From the NCBI RefSeq assembly GCF_000968535.2, contig NC_016112.1:3720001-3784000 (forward strand): DNA of 64,000 nt, read 5' to 3'. How positions within the stretch are numbered: position 1 is the first letter of the stretch; each line of letters opens with the position of its first letter. The position numbers and the translations under genes are program-made. Shown here in pieces: positions 1 through 8,117 of this stretch. The notes under the pieces were generated by a model. It saw only the letters and a program-made list of their open reading frames with translations. It was not told where the DNA came from and made no database searches. This DNA comes from Methylotuvimicrobium alcaliphilum 20Z (GTDB lineage Bacteria; Pseudomonadota; Gammaproteobacteria; Methylococcales; Methylomonadaceae).

Positions 1-1
1 C

Positions 2-1210
2 AACAGCGATACCCCGGGCAATCCGTTTCATTTTTTCGTGGTCATGGATAACGCGATCAATGCTTTCGCCGGACCGGGCGGGTATATCGGCATCAATTCT
101 GGACTCATATTGACATCCGAGGCGGAAAGCGAACTTGCTTCGGTGATGGCGCATGAGATCGCTCACGTTACCCAACGCCATCTTTACCGTGCGTTCGAAG
201 CCGCCAGCCGTCTATCCATACCGACCGCAGCGGCGACTTTGGCGGCGATCTTAATCGGCACACAATCACCGGAACTCGCTCAAGCGGCGATCATGGCCGT
301 TCAAGCAGGCAGCATACAGTTTCAGATCGATTTTACCCGCGATAACGAACAGGAAGCCGACCGGGTCGGTATGCAAACGCTTGCGGCATCCAATTTCGAC
401 CCGCGTAGCATGCCGATTTTTTTTGAGCGCTTGCAACAATCCAGTCGTTATTATGGACGGGGCGTTCCCGAATTTTTAAGGACTCACCCGGTAACTTCTT
501 CTCGGATCTCCGACACCCGTGGCCGGGCCGAAAAATATCCCTATCAACAATATCCCGATTCAATGGGTTATTTGTTGACACGGGCAAAACTCAGAGTACT
601 TAGCGCCAACGATTACACACCGGTTTTAAATTATTTCAAACCTCGACTTAGCCAAGGCACGCAACAACAACGAGCCGTGGCTCGTTACGGAACGGGTCTT
701 GTTCATCTAAACACAAGAAACTTCCAAGAAGCCGAACGAATTTTCAAGGCCTTAACCCAGGAATATCGCGAGCAGCCTCAGTTTGCGACAGCTTACGCTC
801 GATCCGCATTGGAGGCACAAAACTTTTCAAATGCCTTAGCGCGCTATCAAGCAGCAATGCAGCAATTCCCTGGCAACCAAGCGATCAAGCTCGAAACCCT
901 ATCCGCATTGCTGAAATCCGGCAACCCCGAACAAGCCAGACAAATTTTGCAAATGCTGGATGCGAGTACAAAACGGCAACCCGTCTATTTTAAATTGCTG
1001 GCGCAAATCTACAGCGATTTGAAGCAACCTGCCGAATCGCATCGCTATCTGGCTGAGTATTATTATGCAATGGGCCAAACCGACGCCGCCATCACGCAAA
1101 TCAAACTCGCTCAAAAATCGCCGGGGATCAATTATTACTTATCGGCAATTCTCAACGAACGATTGGTTTTTTTTATACGTGAAGAAGAACAGCGCAAACG
1201 CAACCAATAA
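2..1210 (+). CDS. bepA: BepA/YfgC-like M48 metalloprotease with TPR region (5' truncated by window edge)
   Basis: The reading frame is open from the first bases of the window, so the true start lies upstream. The visible part carries the M48 zinc motif HEIAH (bases 152-166) inside VMAHEIAHVTQRH, preceded by the conserved INAFAGPGGYIGINSGL stretch, and a downstream DNEQEADRVG segment that gives the third (Glu) zinc ligand. After about residue 190 the protein becomes an alpha-helical TPR region (LNTRNFQEAERIFKAL, FSNALARYQAAMQQFPGN). This M48-plus-TPR arrangement is that of BepA (YfgC), a periplasmic protease/chaperone that monitors LptD and BAM-complex assembly at the outer membrane. The signal peptide is outside the window. 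Stop TAA at 1208-1210. The family call is strong; the exact role is inferred from the E. coli protein. Confidence 0.85.
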   Translation, partial: NSDTPGNPFHFFVVMDNAINAFAGPGGYIGINSGLILTSEAESELASVMAHEIAHVTQRHLYRAFEAASRLSIPTAAATLAAILIGTQSPELAQAAIMAVQAGSIQFQIDFTRDNEQEADRVGMQTLAASNFDPRSMPIFFERLQQSSRYYGRGVPEFLRTHPVTSSRISDTRGRAEKYPYQQYPDSMGYLLTRAKLRVLSANDYTPVLNYFKPRLSQGTQQQRAVARYGTGLVHLNTRNFQEAERIFKALTQEYREQPQFATAYARSALEAQNFSNALARYQAAMQQFPGNQAIKLETLSALLKSGNPEQARQILQMLDASTKRQPVYFKLLAQIYSDLKQPAESHRYLAEYYYAMGQTDAAITQIKLAQKSPGINYYLSAILNERLVFFIREEEQRKRNQ

Positions 1211-1384
1211 AACCCAACTCTTTTACTTGGTTAGAATCAAACTGAATGCAACCTGAACAATTAATTACAACTGGCAGACAGTGCCGTTCAATTTACCAAA
1301 TAAGCAATTACTAATCGTTTATATCCCATTGTTTTTCAAATATGTTTTCGACCCGAAACTATTTTTTAACTAAAATCGTTTTTT

Positions 1385-1416
1385 TTGATAGACATCACTG
1401 ATTTTAATGATATAAA
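1385..1416 (+). promoter_or_regulatory. Candidate promoter of the small RNA
   Basis: A TATAAA -10-like hexamer lies at about 1411-1416. It is preceded by TAGACA (about 1389-1394) at a 16-bp spacing, or by TTGATA (1385-1390) at a less favourable 20 bp. Transcription would begin near 1423, just before the structured segment that ends in a strong terminator. Prediction by eye only. Confidence 0.4.
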
Positions 1417-1423
1417 ATCCTTT

Positions 1424-1600
1424 TCAGCTTACGGAGTGAGCCCGATTAAATAATCGGTAATGAGGAGGACGAGGCTTCAACGCCTTGAATTATAACAATA
1501 ATAAACGAGCAAACTGCTTGGTTGTCTTGGCGACAACAACGTTCAAATAAATAATAACAATAACAACCTGAACACGCCCGCTTTATGCGGGCTTTTTATT
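1424..1600 (+). ncRNA. Putative Hfq/Crc-type small RNA with AAN-repeat tracts
   Basis: There is no ORF of note here, but the DNA is strongly organised. A perfect 6-bp hairpin (CCGATT/AATCGG, 1442-1457) is followed by a purine-rich GAGGAGGACGAGG stretch. Next come an A-rich tract AACAATAATAA, a second hairpin (GTTGTC/GACAAC, 1521-1537), a longer tract AATAATAACAATAACAA (about 1550-1567), and an intrinsic terminator (1576-1600). Repeated AAN triplets are the sequence bound by the Hfq distal face and, in Pseudomonas, by Hfq/Crc on the decoy RNAs CrcZ, CrcX and CrcY. The architecture suggests a protein-titrating or Hfq-dependent sRNA of about 170 nt. I do not recognise it as a known family. A short reading frame (ATG at about 1460, 11 codons) is probably incidental. 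Confidence 0.55.
1576..1600 (+). terminator. Rho-independent terminator of the small RNA
   Basis: GCCCGC-TTTAT-GCGGGC forms a perfect 6-bp GC-rich stem with a 5-nt loop, followed by TTTTTATT. It is a typical intrinsic terminator on the plus strand. Confidence 0.8.
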
Positions 1601-1986
1601 GCCCTAAATTTTTTGCTAGCGGAATATTAAACCCAAGTTGCTATTAAGGTATTACGCTGCCTGGCCCCGCCAGAAGCGAGCGTTAGCGATTTAGCAGTGG
1701 AATCTATGCTTAGGAACGAACATGAAATAACCTCGACAACTTCTGGAAGGGGGCTTGGTGGCTCGATTGACAGGTGTCGGCGGCAAGCCTACATGGACGT
1801 ATCTACCCAGCACCTAAATAAGCCATGATTTTGAATCATTACCAAAGACCTATGGAATTTAGGCGCTGGATTTAGGTGCTGGGTTCACGGCGTCCTTTGA
1901 CGGGCACCCCGGTGCCGAATTTTGATCTACGATGGGTATAATATGCACCGAGTCGAATCAATCCGGCGTGAATTCACTACAACAAA
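1601..1986. repeat. Fused F2/F1 repeat remnants filling the gap
   Basis: No gene is seen. From about 1708 the DNA matches the left end of repeat family F2 (TAGGAACGAACATGAAATAA, then GGCTCGATTGACAGG). It then passes into an inverted pair CCCAGCACCTAAAT/ATTTAGGTGCTGGG and ends with the right terminus of family F1 (GCCGAATTTTGATCTACGAT followed by GGGTATAA, to about 1940). The two families appear fused, so this is a composite or deletion-derived copy. Confidence 0.6.
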
Positions 1987-3141
1987 TCAATGCTCTTCAA
2001 CCAGCGAATCTGCTTCGGAGTCGACCGGACGAATTTGAATCAATGAGCCATCATCGGTTGAAAAATACAACAATTCGTCAGGACCTTGCCTAACAGCGCG
2101 GACTCGTTTATTTAAGGCGCTTAATAAACGCTCCTCCTTGATCACGGCATGATTGTCGACAACCAGCCGATTTAGATGGGTCAGTGCCAACGATCCGGAA
2201 AACAAGCTCCCTTGCCAATGTGGAATTTTTTTACCGTTATAAAAGGTAAGCCCGCTCGGTGCGATCGATGGCACCCAATAATGAATCGGCGATTTCATGC
2301 CTTTTTTTTCAACGCCCTCGCCGATTGTAGGCCCCCAATATTCGCGCCCATGGGTTACGACCGGCCAACCGTAATTCCGGCCTTTTTTGATCAGATTGAT
2401 TTCATCGCCGCCGCGCGGGCCATGTTCTTGCGCCCATATCTCTCCGGTCCGTGGATGTATCGTCAAACCTTGGACATTACGATGACCGTAACTCCAGATT
2501 TCAGGTTTGGCGCCCGGCTCTGTTAGAAAGGGATTGTCGTCCGGAACGCTACCGTCCTGTTTCAGACGTAATATTTTTCCGTAATGAGACCCCATGTTTT
2601 GGGCCTGATCCCGTTCGCCGCGATCGCCGACACTTAAATATAAATTGCCGGCTCGGCTCATCACGACACGGGAGCCGAAGTGGTGATCGTTATTGTTTGG
2701 AGGCTCAGCGCTAAACAGAACGGTCAAATTTACCAAGGTGTCGGCATCGAGTTCCGCGCGGGCCAATCGAGTGGTCATACCGCTGCCGACATCGGCCGAA
2801 TAAGTTAAATAAACAAGCCGATTCTCGGAAAACCGGGGATGCAAATAAACGTCCAGCAAGCCGCCTTGGTTGCGCGCGGCAACGCCAGGAACACCGCTCA
2901 CATCGGAAGCATTCATTGTTTTGGGATCGAATACCCTTAATCGCCCTTTCCTTTCGGTAAAAAGGATTTTACCGTCGGGCAGAAAATCGAAGCCCCAGAT
3001 CGCATCCTTGCCCTGGTAAATCGCAACGGCCTCCAATTCGACATCGTCGGACTGAAATAAATAAGGTTCTTTGGCAATGGTATCCGAAATGGGTTTACAG
3101 GATGCCAGTAAATAACTGAATGCGATTATCCAAAGTTTCAT
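1987..3141 (-). CDS. PQQ-dependent aldose sugar dehydrogenase (YliI/GDH-B family) lipoprotein
   Basis: The 384-residue product starts with a lipoprotein signal (MKLWIIAFSYLLASC, lipobox LLASC with Cys15), which predicts a membrane-anchored periplasmic protein. The rest is the six-bladed propeller of soluble PQQ glucose/aldose dehydrogenases: WGFDFLPDGKILFTERKGRL, GGLLDVYLHPRF, NNDHHFGSRVV (His region near the PQQ site), YGHRNVQGL and EHGPRGGDEINLI (acidic Ca2+/PQQ region), and IAPSGLTFY. Length matches the family (about 350-380 residues). It would oxidise aldose sugars with PQQ and pass electrons to the respiratory chain. Substrate cannot be read from the sequence. PQQ supply is plausible, since methanotrophs make PQQ for methanol dehydrogenase. 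It lies 39 bp downstream of the next gene on the same strand, possibly one unit. Confidence 0.85.
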   Translation of the reverse strand: MKLWIIAFSYLLASCKPISDTIAKEPYLFQSDDVELEAVAIYQGKDAIWGFDFLPDGKILFTERKGRLRVFDPKTMNASDVSGVPGVAARNQGGLLDVYLHPRFSENRLVYLTYSADVGSGMTTRLARAELDADTLVNLTVLFSAEPPNNNDHHFGSRVVMSRAGNLYLSVGDRGERDQAQNMGSHYGKILRLKQDGSVPDDNPFLTEPGAKPEIWSYGHRNVQGLTIHPRTGEIWAQEHGPRGGDEINLIKKGRNYGWPVVTHGREYWGPTIGEGVEKKGMKSPIHYWVPSIAPSGLTFYNGKKIPHWQGSLFSGSLALTHLNRLVVDNHAVIKEERLLSALNKRVRAVRQGPDELLYFSTDDGSLIQIRPVDSEADSLVEEH

Positions 3142-3180
3142 CGAAGATACCTAATTAGAGCCAAACCTCATCGCTTAGGA

Positions 3181-3699
3181 TTAAGCGCCAATTTCGCAAG
3201 TCGGCTTCGCGGTCATTTTATGTTTCGAACTAACCAATACGGAGTTTTTCAAAAAATTCCGCCCAACCAATACCGGATAAGTCATTCGGCTACGGTCGGA
3301 CAAGGTAAAAAGACTTTCTTCGTAATGCTCGCCGACGCATAAACCCATTTCGACGACGTAACGGTTTTGCCTGCCGCTTGCCTGTTTAATCGTGATTGTT
3401 TCAACCAACGGCAAGGTCATCGGATATCGATTACCGTTACGATCATCGAATATAAAACTCACCATTGTTTGCTCGTCCGATTCAATCAACTCGATCTCTT
3501 GAGCGTTTAACGAACTTTTCGACGCACCGGTATCGAGGCGCGCCTTGATTTCAATGTCGCCTGGTATCAACGCCACTTCCTCAACATGACCGTAAACGGT
3601 ATAGTTATTCATATTTGCGGCTAGGACCGATGCTTCTTGTTCGGCAACAGCCGTAGTCATGTACATCATAAAAGCAAGGGCGAAAGGGTAAATACGCAT
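3181..3699 (-). CDS. Retropepsin-like aspartic protease family protein (Zn_protease/RimB type), exported
   Basis: This 172-residue protein has a Sec-type signal peptide (MRIYPFALAFMMYMTTAVAE). Its core carries the motif DTGAS at residues 56-60 (IEIKARLDTGASKSSLNA), the hallmark of retropepsin-like aspartic proteases. Later RMTYPVLVGRNFLKNSVLV matches the second conserved block of the Pfam family formerly called putative ATP-dependent zinc protease (PF05618). RimB, a partner of the RimK glutamate ligase, belongs here. The copy is exported, unlike RimB, so an envelope substrate is more likely. A GAGGAG ribosome-binding site lies about 12 nt before the ATG. The function is unknown beyond the fold. 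Confidence 0.75.
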   Translation of the reverse strand: MRIYPFALAFMMYMTTAVAEQEASVLAANMNNYTVYGHVEEVALIPGDIEIKARLDTGASKSSLNAQEIELIESDEQTMVSFIFDDRNGNRYPMTLPLVETITIKQASGRQNRYVVEMGLCVGEHYEESLFTLSDRSRMTYPVLVGRNFLKNSVLVSSKHKMTAKPTCEIGA

Positions 3700-4388
3700 A
3701 ACGATTAAATTCTCCTCAAATGAAAATAAAGTTTCATTTATTTTAAAAACTCATACTTCGATCGATAACCAAAAAGACATAATGAGTCCTTCGAAGTACA
3801 ATCACAGCCCTATCAAACTAACAAATTTTGTAAGGCATTGCAAAAAGCAACAATTATAATTAAAACCAAAACCACGAGTTAGGTAATTGTTCAGCCCCAT
3901 AAACGCCAACCTAAGGAAGGAACGCGTCATTCCGCCAGGGATTGGCGGAATCCAGGGCCACGGATGGCAATGCGTAGCACCACATCCATGCAACATGGAT
4001 ATCAACAACCTATATCGATATGACGAATAAAGCCATAAACGCACTATAGAATAGGCACTACTCCCTTTAGATTAAAAAACCGTCTGAGAATAAAAGGCTT
4101 AGGATGTGTCTATCGAGGACCGCCGTGAACCCATCCATGGGGGCTTAACGGCAGCTAAGCGCCAAGGATGGCGTAAATGCAGATTTTGCAGGAGCAAAAA
4201 TCTGCCCCTGCAGCCGACAACATCCTCGCTAGCCACACCCCATACCTTCATAAAGTTAGCTAATTTTTGAGTATAAAGGGAGTAAGTTGTCGCTTATGTT
4301 GTTCAGCCCTTTGCATTAAAACAAGTTGGAACTTTGCCTCCTCCCTTTTAAAAAGAAGGGGGCTGAATATTTACCGAGATAGTGATGC
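3700..4388. repeat. Intergenic region with repeats, including F5 element at about 4059-4285
   Basis: No supported gene. Near 3930-3960 there is a short palindromic segment (ATTCCGCCAG-GGATT-GGCGGAAT type). At about 4059-4285 lies an F5 element: it begins ACTCCCTTTAGATTAAAAAA, contains AGGATGTGTCTATCGAGGAC, holds an internal hairpin (GCAGATTTT/AAAATCTGC) and ends AAAGGGAGTA, inverted to the start. Parts of F5 recur at about 41571-41629, 54008-54075 and 62470-62513. Confidence 0.55.
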
Positions 4389-5147
4389 TTATTTGGCCTT
4401 AAGAAAATCCTCGATACACAATAGCTCGATACCCTTGCGCACGGCTTCTTGCCTATCCTGTATCGTATTATAGCCCCAATCGACCAATTGCAACTTTAGC
4501 GACTGAAGCTTTGGATTAGTCGTCACAGACAACAACGCCGGCAAACGATCCTCGACAAAATAAATTTGCTCATTCGGATGGCCTTCCAAAATCTCAATTA
4601 AGGTATCGGCCTTACTTCTATTTCTTTCGAGGCCGAATATGTTGCCGCCGGATAGATCAATCTCATTAGCGTTCAAGATTTGGCTAACGAAGCGTTCCTG
4701 TTTCGTCGTCACCACATACCAAGTAGCCCATTCATTCAATTGCTTAAGCTTATCGGCAACGTTTGGAAATAACGGATTCACGCTAATCCAGTTCGACAAG
4801 TCGGCCGCAATCCAATTATCGCGCGTGTCACCGAATAGTTTCTTCAGAAATTCGACATCGACACCCGCTTCATCGAGCAGTTTTTGTTTGCTCGGTTCGA
4901 AATGATTCAAAACGGCATCATCGTCCTCTTCCCGGTCAATCATCCGCATCGCCAAGATCGCCTCGTAGCCGGTTTCAATCGCGGGTCGAACCCGTCGGAA
5001 ACGATCGATCAATTGCTCCGAAAGCCGGTCCTCGGTCATATCCGGCCAAAGCCGTCCGGCGGCCTTCCATCCGGTTATCGCGGTTTCGACGGCGCTGTCG
5101 CAAATAACGCCGTCGAAATCCAAGGCATATATCATCGATTGTTTCAT
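4389..5147 (-). CDS. HAD-superfamily hydrolase (phosphatase)
   Basis: The 252-residue protein opens with the HAD motif I DFDGVICDS (nucleophile Asp10, acid/base Asp12). Motif II is in WYVVTTKQ and motif IV-like acidic residues in IYFVEDRLPAL. A helical cap domain occupies roughly residues 20-115. This is the plan of subfamily I HAD phosphatases such as phosphoglycolate phosphatase. The substrate is unknown; a phosphoglycolate phosphatase-like role would suit a C1 organism but is only a guess. Start taken at MKQSMIYALDF; an internal Met at residue 5 is an alternative. Both flanks are repeat DNA, so it is probably monocistronic. Confidence 0.8.
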   Translation of the reverse strand: MKQSMIYALDFDGVICDSAVETAITGWKAAGRLWPDMTEDRLSEQLIDRFRRVRPAIETGYEAILAMRMIDREEDDDAVLNHFEPSKQKLLDEAGVDVEFLKKLFGDTRDNWIAADLSNWISVNPLFPNVADKLKQLNEWATWYVVTTKQERFVSQILNANEIDLSGGNIFGLERNRSKADTLIEILEGHPNEQIYFVEDRLPALLSVTTNPKLQSLKLQLVDWGYNTIQDRQEAVRKGIELLCIEDFLKAK

Positions 5148-5167
5148 GACGCGTGATTAATCCTTCG

Positions 5168-5210
5168 TAAAAAACAAAACCACAGGGAGTCTATCAAGAC
5201 TCCGCTGTGG
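5168..5210 (-). terminator. Intrinsic terminator, minus strand
   Basis: Read on the minus strand, CCACAGCGGAGTCT-TGAT-AGACTCCCTGTGG forms a long stem with one bulged base, followed by TTTTGTTTTTT. It lies between mtkB and the HAD gene and would end transcripts arriving from the mcl-mtkA-mtkB unit. Confidence 0.75.
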
Positions 5211-5247
5211 CATTATGAGTTATGAGCGGCAGCTTGCCGAAAAGCAA

Positions 5248-5391
5248 TTATACCTTTCGCACTTCAAATTTCGGCGATGCTTAAGGAGGCGCCGGGGTGA
5301 CCGGCAAAGGCTTTGCCTACATGGACGGGACGTATTCACGGCGTCATTTGACGGTCACCCCGGCGCCGAATTTTGATCTACGATGGTTATT
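5248..5391. repeat. F1 inverted-repeat (MITE-like) element
   Basis: The left terminus is TTATACCTTTCGCACTTCAA and the right terminus is TTTTGATCTACGATGG-TTAT. The inner arms GGCGCCGGGGTGACCG and CGGTCACCCCGGCGCC are inverted to each other. It belongs to the same family as 13451-13592, 24845-24922 and 51269-51350. No coding capacity. Confidence 0.7.
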
Positions 5392-5672
5392 TCGAAGCCG
5401 CAACGGCCCGACTTCGAAAAATGCCGACTGACATCTAACAGGGACGGCTTCGATAATCGCGACGAAGGCGTCGCTCCCACAAGCGCACCCTCTCCGCTTT
5501 CCGTATTCACGGCGTCCTTTGACGGTCACCCCGGCGCCGAATTTTGATCTGCGATGGTTATATCGAAGCCGCAACGGCCCGACTTCGAAAAATGCCGACT
5601 GACATCTAACCGGGACGGCTTCGATAATCGCGACGAAGGCGTCGCTCCCACAAGCGCTCCCTCTCCGCTTTC
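5331..5672. repeat. Direct tandem duplication, about 171-bp unit, overlapping the F1 right end
   Basis: The segment starting CGTATTCACGGCGTC at 5331 recurs from about 5502 with only a few substitutions (for example CATTTGACGG versus CCTTTGACGG and AACAGGGACGG versus AACCGGGACGG). Each unit contains the F1 right end followed by a GACGGCTTCGATAATCGCGA segment. The near identity suggests a recent duplication. Confidence 0.75.
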
Positions 5673-5726
5673 CGCTTTCCGTTTACCGTTTACCGCTTAC
5701 TATTCACCGCTTACTGTTCACCAGGT
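5673..5726. repeat. Degenerate CTTTCCG/TTTACCG short repeats next to mtkB
   Basis: A run of imperfect 6-8-bp units (CTTTCCG, TTTACCG, CTTACTATTCACCG) ends exactly at the mtkB stop codon. A similar pyrimidine-rich run abuts the 3' end of aroK (29800-29872). Confidence 0.6.
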
Positions 5727-6617
5727 TTATGCCAATTTGGCTAAAACCGCAGCAACCGTCTCACCCATCGCCGAAGGTGTCGGCGCGATTGTAACGCCCA
5801 AATCCTTCAACATCGCGACTTTCTCGGCCGCGCTTTCGCCTGCCGCCGAGATGATCGCGCCAGCATGGCCCATTCTACGTCCTTCCGGAGCGGTTAGACC
5901 TGCGATATAGGAAACCAATGGCTTGGCCATGTGCTCCTTTGCGAACATGCCGGCTTCGACCTCTTGCGGCCCGCCGATTTCACCTATCATTAAGACGACT
6001 TTAGTTTCCGGGTCTTGTTCGAAATGTTCGAGAATATCGCGATGCGAACTACCGTTGATAGGATCGCCGCCGATGCCGACGGAGGTCGACACCCCAATGC
6101 CGAGTCTTTTTAGCTGGTCGGCCGCCTCATAACCTAATGTACCGGAACGCCCTACGATGCCGACATTGCCCGGCATGTAGATATGTCCCGGCATGATGCC
6201 CAGCATCGAACGCCCGGGACTGATCGTACCGGCGCAGTTAGGACCGGTCAGAATCATGCGTTCGTCTTCAGGAAAACGACGCAGAAAATTTTTGACCTTC
6301 ATCATGTCTTGAGTCGGTATACCGTCGGTAATTGCGACGCAATATTTGATGCCGGCATCGGCCGCTTCCATGATCGAATCTGCCGCGAAAGCCGGCGGTA
6401 CAAATACGATGCTGGCTTCGGCACCGGCTTGATCGACCGCCTGCTTGACCGTATTGAAAACTGGCAAACCCAGATGCGCTTGGCCGCCTTTGCCTGGAGT
6501 GACGCCGCCGACGACTTTAGCGCCGTAGTTGATCATGTCCTGCGCATGAAACGTGCCGATTTTACCGGTAAAACCTTGAACGATGATGCGTGTATTTTCG
6601 TTGATTAAAATTGCCAT
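5727..6617 (-). CDS. mtkB: Malate-CoA ligase (malate thiokinase) alpha subunit
   Basis: The 296-residue protein has the layout of the succinyl-CoA synthetase alpha subunit: an N-terminal CoA-binding Rossmann domain ([19 protein letters not shown]) and a ligase domain whose phosphohistidine is His251 in [11 protein letters not shown]. Succinate- and malate-CoA ligases cannot be separated on this subunit alone. The malate assignment rests on mtkA 10 bp upstream, mcl beyond it, and the surrounding serine-cycle genes. With MtkA it converts malate, CoA and ATP to malyl-CoA, ADP and phosphate, which malyl-CoA lyase then cleaves. It is the last gene of mcl-mtkA-mtkB. Confidence 0.93.
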   Translation of the reverse strand: MAILINENTRIIVQGFTGKIGTFHAQDMINYGAKVVGGVTPGKGGQAHLGLPVFNTVKQAVDQAGAEASIVFVPPAFAADSIMEAADAGIKYCVAITDGIPTQDMMKVKNFLRRFPEDERMILTGPNCAGTISPGRSMLGIMPGHIYMPGNVGIVGRSGTLGYEAADQLKRLGIGVSTSVGIGGDPINGSSHRDILEHFEQDPETKVVLMIGEIGGPQEVEAGMFAKEHMAKPLVSYIAGLTAPEGRRMGHAGAIISAAGESAAEKVAMLKDLGVTIAPTPSAMGETVAAVLAKLA

Positions 6618-6627
6618 GTGTCTTCTC

Positions 6628-7809
6628 TCAGCCCTCTCTCGCCACTACTTCATCCCGTGCTTGCACAGCTTTTTCGGCCGCTTCCGCCAAGGTTTCGGCG
6701 GTAATGATCGGCAAGCCGCTCTCGGCGATGATCCTGCGCCCTTCCTCCACATTAGTACCGGACAAACGCACGATCAAAGGAATTTTCATATCGATTTTTT
6801 TGACTGCATGTACGACACCTTCGGCGATCCAATCGCAGCGATTAATACCGGCAAAGATATTGACCAACATCGCCTTGACGTTCTTATCGGCCAAAACCAA
6901 ACGGAACGCTTTCTCGGTACGCTCCGGCGAAGCGCCGCCGCCGACATCGAGAAAGTTCGCCGGCTCGCCGCCGGCCAATTTGATCATGTCCATCGTCGCC
7001 ATCGCGAGACCGGCACCGTTGATCATACAGCCGATATCGCCGTCCAGGCCCACATAGCTGAGGCCGCGATCGGCAGCAGCCATTTCACGGGGATCTTCTT
7101 GGGTCTTGTCGCGCAATTCGGCGATTCGGTGACGGCGGAATAAAGCGTTGTCGTCGAAACCCATTTTACAATCCAAGGCCAGTAAATCTTCTTTGCCGGT
7201 CACAACTAACGGATTGATTTCGAGCATATTTGCATCGTTGTCGCGTAGGGCCCGGTAGCAGCCGTTAATCGTTTTAACGGCGGTATTGATCATCGACACC
7301 GGCAAGCCCAATGCAAAAGCCATTGCTCGCGCTTGAAAATCCTGCAAGCCGACCGAAGGTTCGATGTATATTTTGGTAATTGCTTCGGGATTGGTCTGCG
7401 CTAACTCCTCGATATCCATACCGCCTTGAGCCGAGCCGACCATCACGATACGCTCCGAGCTACGGTCCACGAGAAGGCAAAAATACAATTCTTTCGCGAT
7501 ATCGGTGCCCGCCTCAACATAAAGCCTTCCGCAAACCTTACCGGCGGGACCGGTTTGATGAGTCACGAGCCTTTTGCCCAATAACTCCTCGGCGGCTTTC
7601 GCAACCTCGTCATGCGACCGGCACAGTTTGATACCGCCGGCTTTACCGCGCGCGCCGGAATGAATTTGCGCTTTAACCGCCCAAATACTGCCGCCGATTT
7701 CCCGCGCACGCTGCACGGCATCTTCCGGACTGTAAGCCAGGCCGCCATCGGCGATCTTGACGCCGTATTCCGTTAAAATTTCTTTTGCCTGATACTCATG
7801 GATATCCAC
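6628..7809 (-). CDS. mtkA: Malate-CoA ligase (malate thiokinase) beta subunit
   Basis: This 393-residue protein contains an N-terminal ATP-grasp domain ([32 protein letters not shown]) and a C-terminal CoA-ligase domain ([33 protein letters not shown]). [17 protein letters not shown] and the Asp-Asp-Asn-Ala-Leu-Phe-Arg-Arg block closely resemble MtkA of Methylobacterium as I remember it, supporting malate thiokinase over succinyl-CoA synthetase. The start codon is GTG at 7807-7809, preceded by AGAGG about 7 nt upstream; the nearby ATG is in another frame. mtkB follows after 10 bp. A hairpin and an F2 repeat lie between this gene and mcl. Confidence 0.93.
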   Translation of the reverse strand: MDIHEYQAKEILTEYGVKIADGGLAYSPEDAVQRAREIGGSIWAVKAQIHSGARGKAGGIKLCRSHDEVAKAAEELLGKRLVTHQTGPAGKVCGRLYVEAGTDIAKELYFCLLVDRSSERIVMVGSAQGGMDIEELAQTNPEAITKIYIEPSVGLQDFQARAMAFALGLPVSMINTAVKTINGCYRALRDNDANMLEINPLVVTGKEDLLALDCKMGFDDNALFRRHRIAELRDKTQEDPREMAAADRGLSYVGLDGDIGCMINGAGLAMATMDMIKLAGGEPANFLDVGGGASPERTEKAFRLVLADKNVKAMLVNIFAGINRCDWIAEGVVHAVKKIDMKIPLIVRLSGTNVEEGRRIIAESGLPIITAETLAEAAEKAVQARDEVVAREG

Positions 7810-7837
7810 AGCATAACCTCTTTCTATTTAAAAAAGT

Positions 7838-7870
7838 AAAGAAAGGCCCGCGCCGAAAATCGGCGCGGGT
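7838..7870 (-). terminator. GC-rich hairpin between mcl and mtkA (terminator or attenuator)
   Basis: On the minus strand ACCCGCGCCGATTTTCGGCG followed by CGGGC gives a 9-10-bp nearly all-GC stem with a 3-5-nt loop, then CCTTTCTTTACTTTTTT. The U tract is interrupted, so termination may be partial. It sits upstream of mtkA within the presumed operon. Confidence 0.5.
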
Positions 7871-7883
7871 CTATTCCAATTGC

Positions 7884-8117
7884 TTAGGAACGAGCTTGAA
7901 ATAACTTAGACAACTGTTGGAAGGGGGGGGGGCGGCTCGATTGACAGGTGTCGGCGGCAAGGCAGATTTTGCTCCTGCAAAATCTGCATTCATACCATCC
8001 ATGGCAATCAGATTCCGCCGTCAAGCCTACATGGACGTATTCACGGCGTCCTGTCAAGCGAGTCACTAAACCGCCACAAAGCCTACTACTTGTAGAAGTT
8101 ATTTTGTGCATATTCCT
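7884..8117. mobile_element. F2 MITE-like element between mcl and mtkA
   Basis: About 234 bp without coding capacity. The termini TTAGGAACGAGCTTGAAATA and TTATTTTGTGCATATTCCT are imperfect inverted repeats; read in the same direction they align at most positions over about 22 bp. A second inverted pair, CGATTGACAGG and CCTGTCAAGCG, lies inside, with a G9 tract. A sister copy at 41240-41426 shares both ends and the CCGCCACAAAGCCTACTACT segment. Its right end reaches the TAA stop codon of mcl (8117-8119). Confidence 0.7.

Noticed and set aside
1460-1495. 11-codon ORF in the small RNA
   Set aside because: Too short to support as a gene; the region is better explained as structured RNA.
2451-2714. 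Plus-strand ORFs within the sugar dehydrogenase gene
   Set aside because: Out-of-frame shadows with no domain or ribosome-binding site.
3802-4044. 80-residue minus-strand ORF
   Set aside because: Lies in palindromic repeat DNA, has odd composition and no ribosome-binding site.
6183-7143. Antisense ORFs across mtkA and mtkB
   Set aside because: Shadows of strongly conserved enzymes; no start-site context and no recognisable domain.
5727-7809. sucCD (succinyl-CoA synthetase) for the two ligase genes
   Set aside because: The next gene is mcl and the surroundings are serine-cycle genes; MtkA-like segments favour malate thiokinase.
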